Positions 14,523 through 15,510 of a stretch of 15,510 nt of DNA are shown piece by piece; the first letter of the stretch is position 1, and the number at the start of each line of letters is the position of its first letter. Location of the stretch: assembly GCA_018066065.1 (NCBI GenBank), contig JAGHSC010000042.1, forward strand, positions 1 to 15,510, in the 5' to 3' direction. A program made the position numbers and the translations under genes. The notes under the pieces are model-generated. The model made no database searches. It was not told where the DNA came from and was given only the letters and a program-made list of their open reading frames with translations. The stretch comes from Candidatus Cryptobacteroides faecihippi (GTDB lineage Bacteria; Bacteroidota; Bacteroidia; Bacteroidales; UBA932).

Positions 14523-15510
14523 TTAGAATGTAAGATTGACGCTGAGGTTGTAGGTACGGGCATAAGGGTATGAAGTACCTCTCTCTCGCCTGATAGATGA
14601 AAGATAGAGAAGGTCCTCAGTGTTGAACTGAAGCTTGAGACCCGAGATCTTCGCCCTGCGGAGAAGAGCCTTGTCGAAATCGTAGCCGAGTGAGATTGAG
14701 TTGAATGTGAACTCATTGTCATCCTGGACGAAACGAGAGGTAGGACGGGTGATGTAGGTGCGGTCCTTGATGCTCTAGAGGGAAGCGTTGTCACCGACCT
14801 CCTTCCAGCGGTCGGTCAGGATCCTGACGTCTCCGTTGTACTTCTCGAGGATGACATTCTCGATTCCGGCAAGAGTGTAGTTGTACTTCTGGCCGCCGCA
14901 GTGGAATGCAAAGGTGGAGTAGAGAGTCCAGTGCTTCCACCTGACGTTGAATCCGCATGTACCGGAGACAAGAGGATCGGAATCGCCGAGGCTCTGCTGC
15001 TCGTCGGATGACCAGGTGTACGTCACCGTGCCATCCCTCTTGACGAAGAGCTCGTTACCCGTGGCAGGATCGATTCCGAGGGACTTCATTCCGTAGATTG
15101 CAGAAAGCGAGTTGCCGGCCTCGTACTTGGTGAAGGACTGGCTGTACTTGCTGTCCGAAGAGTTTGATGAGTAGCTTGAGTAGAACTCATCGATGCTCTT
15201 GTTGTAGGCCTGGAGAGCCTCGCCGAGCTTCTGGATGGTGTTCGTGTTGTGGTTGAAGTTGCCGAAGAGATAGACATCCCAATCCTTGTCGCTGTTGGCA
15301 CGGGCAGTGATCTTGAGATCCTGTCCCTGGTTGAGCACAGCACCGACGTTACCCTTGTAGGTGGTGAAACCAGAAGAGGAAGGAAGCGAGATGGACTCGA
15401 CCTGGTCGACGGTCATTTCACGATAGTAGTCGAACTGGACGGTGAGCCTTGCCTTGAAGAAGGAAGCCTCGAAGCCGATGTCTGACTTGTTGACATTCTC
15501 CCGCATGAGG
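14523..15510 (-). pseudogene. SusC-family TonB-dependent transporter, C-terminal part, interrupted by an in-frame TAG
   Basis: This is the 3' part of a susC gene entering from the right edge. The frame is open from 15510 to a TAG at 14775-14777; its last residues are RWKEVGDNASL. The same frame then continues for 83 sense codons to TAA at 14523-14525. It includes the SusC C-terminal hallmarks RPTSRFVQDDNEF and SISLGYDF, and ends in YNLSVNLTF, whose terminal Phe is the usual outer-membrane barrel signal. The visible part also shows SusC strand patterns such as YYREMTVD and GFNVRWKHWTLYSTFAF. If TAG acts as a stop, the barrel loses its last strands and its assembly signal and should not fold in the membrane. 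A fresh nonsense mutation, a base-calling or assembly error, or suppression are all possible; no frameshift is visible. The plug domain and N-terminus lie outside the window. Confidence 0.78.

Noticed and set aside
14775..14777. TAG as a reassigned sense codon in the whole genome
   Set aside because: The amidase gene (TAG at 10565-10567) and the PKD-like gene (TAG at 10630-10632) end in TAG directly next to the terminator hairpin. Reading through would translate the terminator.
14507..14794. A separate small gene after the susC stop
   Set aside because: That frame is Ser/Thr/Arg-rich and low in complexity. The other frame of the same stretch encodes the recognisable SusC C-terminus.

Overview
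The window looks like a chromosomal piece from a fairly GC-rich, probably gut-associated Bacteroidales bacterium. The evidence is a SusC/SusD pair with its usual PKD-like and DUF4843 lipoprotein partners, many secreted proteins and lipoproteins, Bacteroidota-type -7 boxes (TAnnTTTG), and Shine-Dalgarno sites limited mainly to the SusCD operon. I cannot name genus or species. TAG, TGA and TAA all serve as stop codons. Genes are packed tightly and no gap over about 120 bases lacks a gene. I see no tRNA, rRNA, CRISPR array, insertion sequence or phage gene.

Left part (1-6543): a divergent and convergent set of secreted, mostly hydrolytic enzymes. A class A acid phosphatase (leftward, cut by the window edge) carries an extra C-terminal part resembling the start of a DUF4091/GH123-type glycoside hydrolase. 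Divergent to it is a secreted GDPD-like phosphodiesterase. It converges on a secreted C69 peptidase, which shares a 52-base divergent promoter region with a two-gene operon. That operon encodes a lipoprotein with a fimbrillin-like front and a sialidase-like propeller, then a canonical glycerophosphodiester phosphodiesterase lipoprotein. Three phosphoester-cleaving enzymes within 6.5 kb suggest scavenging of phosphorylated glycans or lipid head groups (inference).

Middle (6509-10567): an Asp:Ala-exchanger-family transporter and an MFS transporter are translationally coupled (ATGA overlap). The MFS gene overlaps the GDPD gene tail to tail. The exchanger gene is divergent from a secreted Ntn-hydrolase of the linear amide C-N hydrolase (C45/choloylglycine hydrolase) type.

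Right part (10577-15510): a leftward operon susC-susD-DUF4843-PKD-like lipoprotein, ending in a strong hairpin terminator. The susC copy has an in-frame TAG 83 codons before its natural end, although the remaining reading frame is intact. SusC and SusD would import an unidentified ligand; no dedicated carbohydrate-active enzyme lies inside this operon.

The least expected observations are: the interrupted susC; the phosphatase-glycosidase fusion; the palindrome GAATATTC seen seven times, where every Glu-Tyr-Ser in the window is spelled GAA-TAT-TCA; and promoter boxes placed so close to start codons that some mRNAs should be leaderless.
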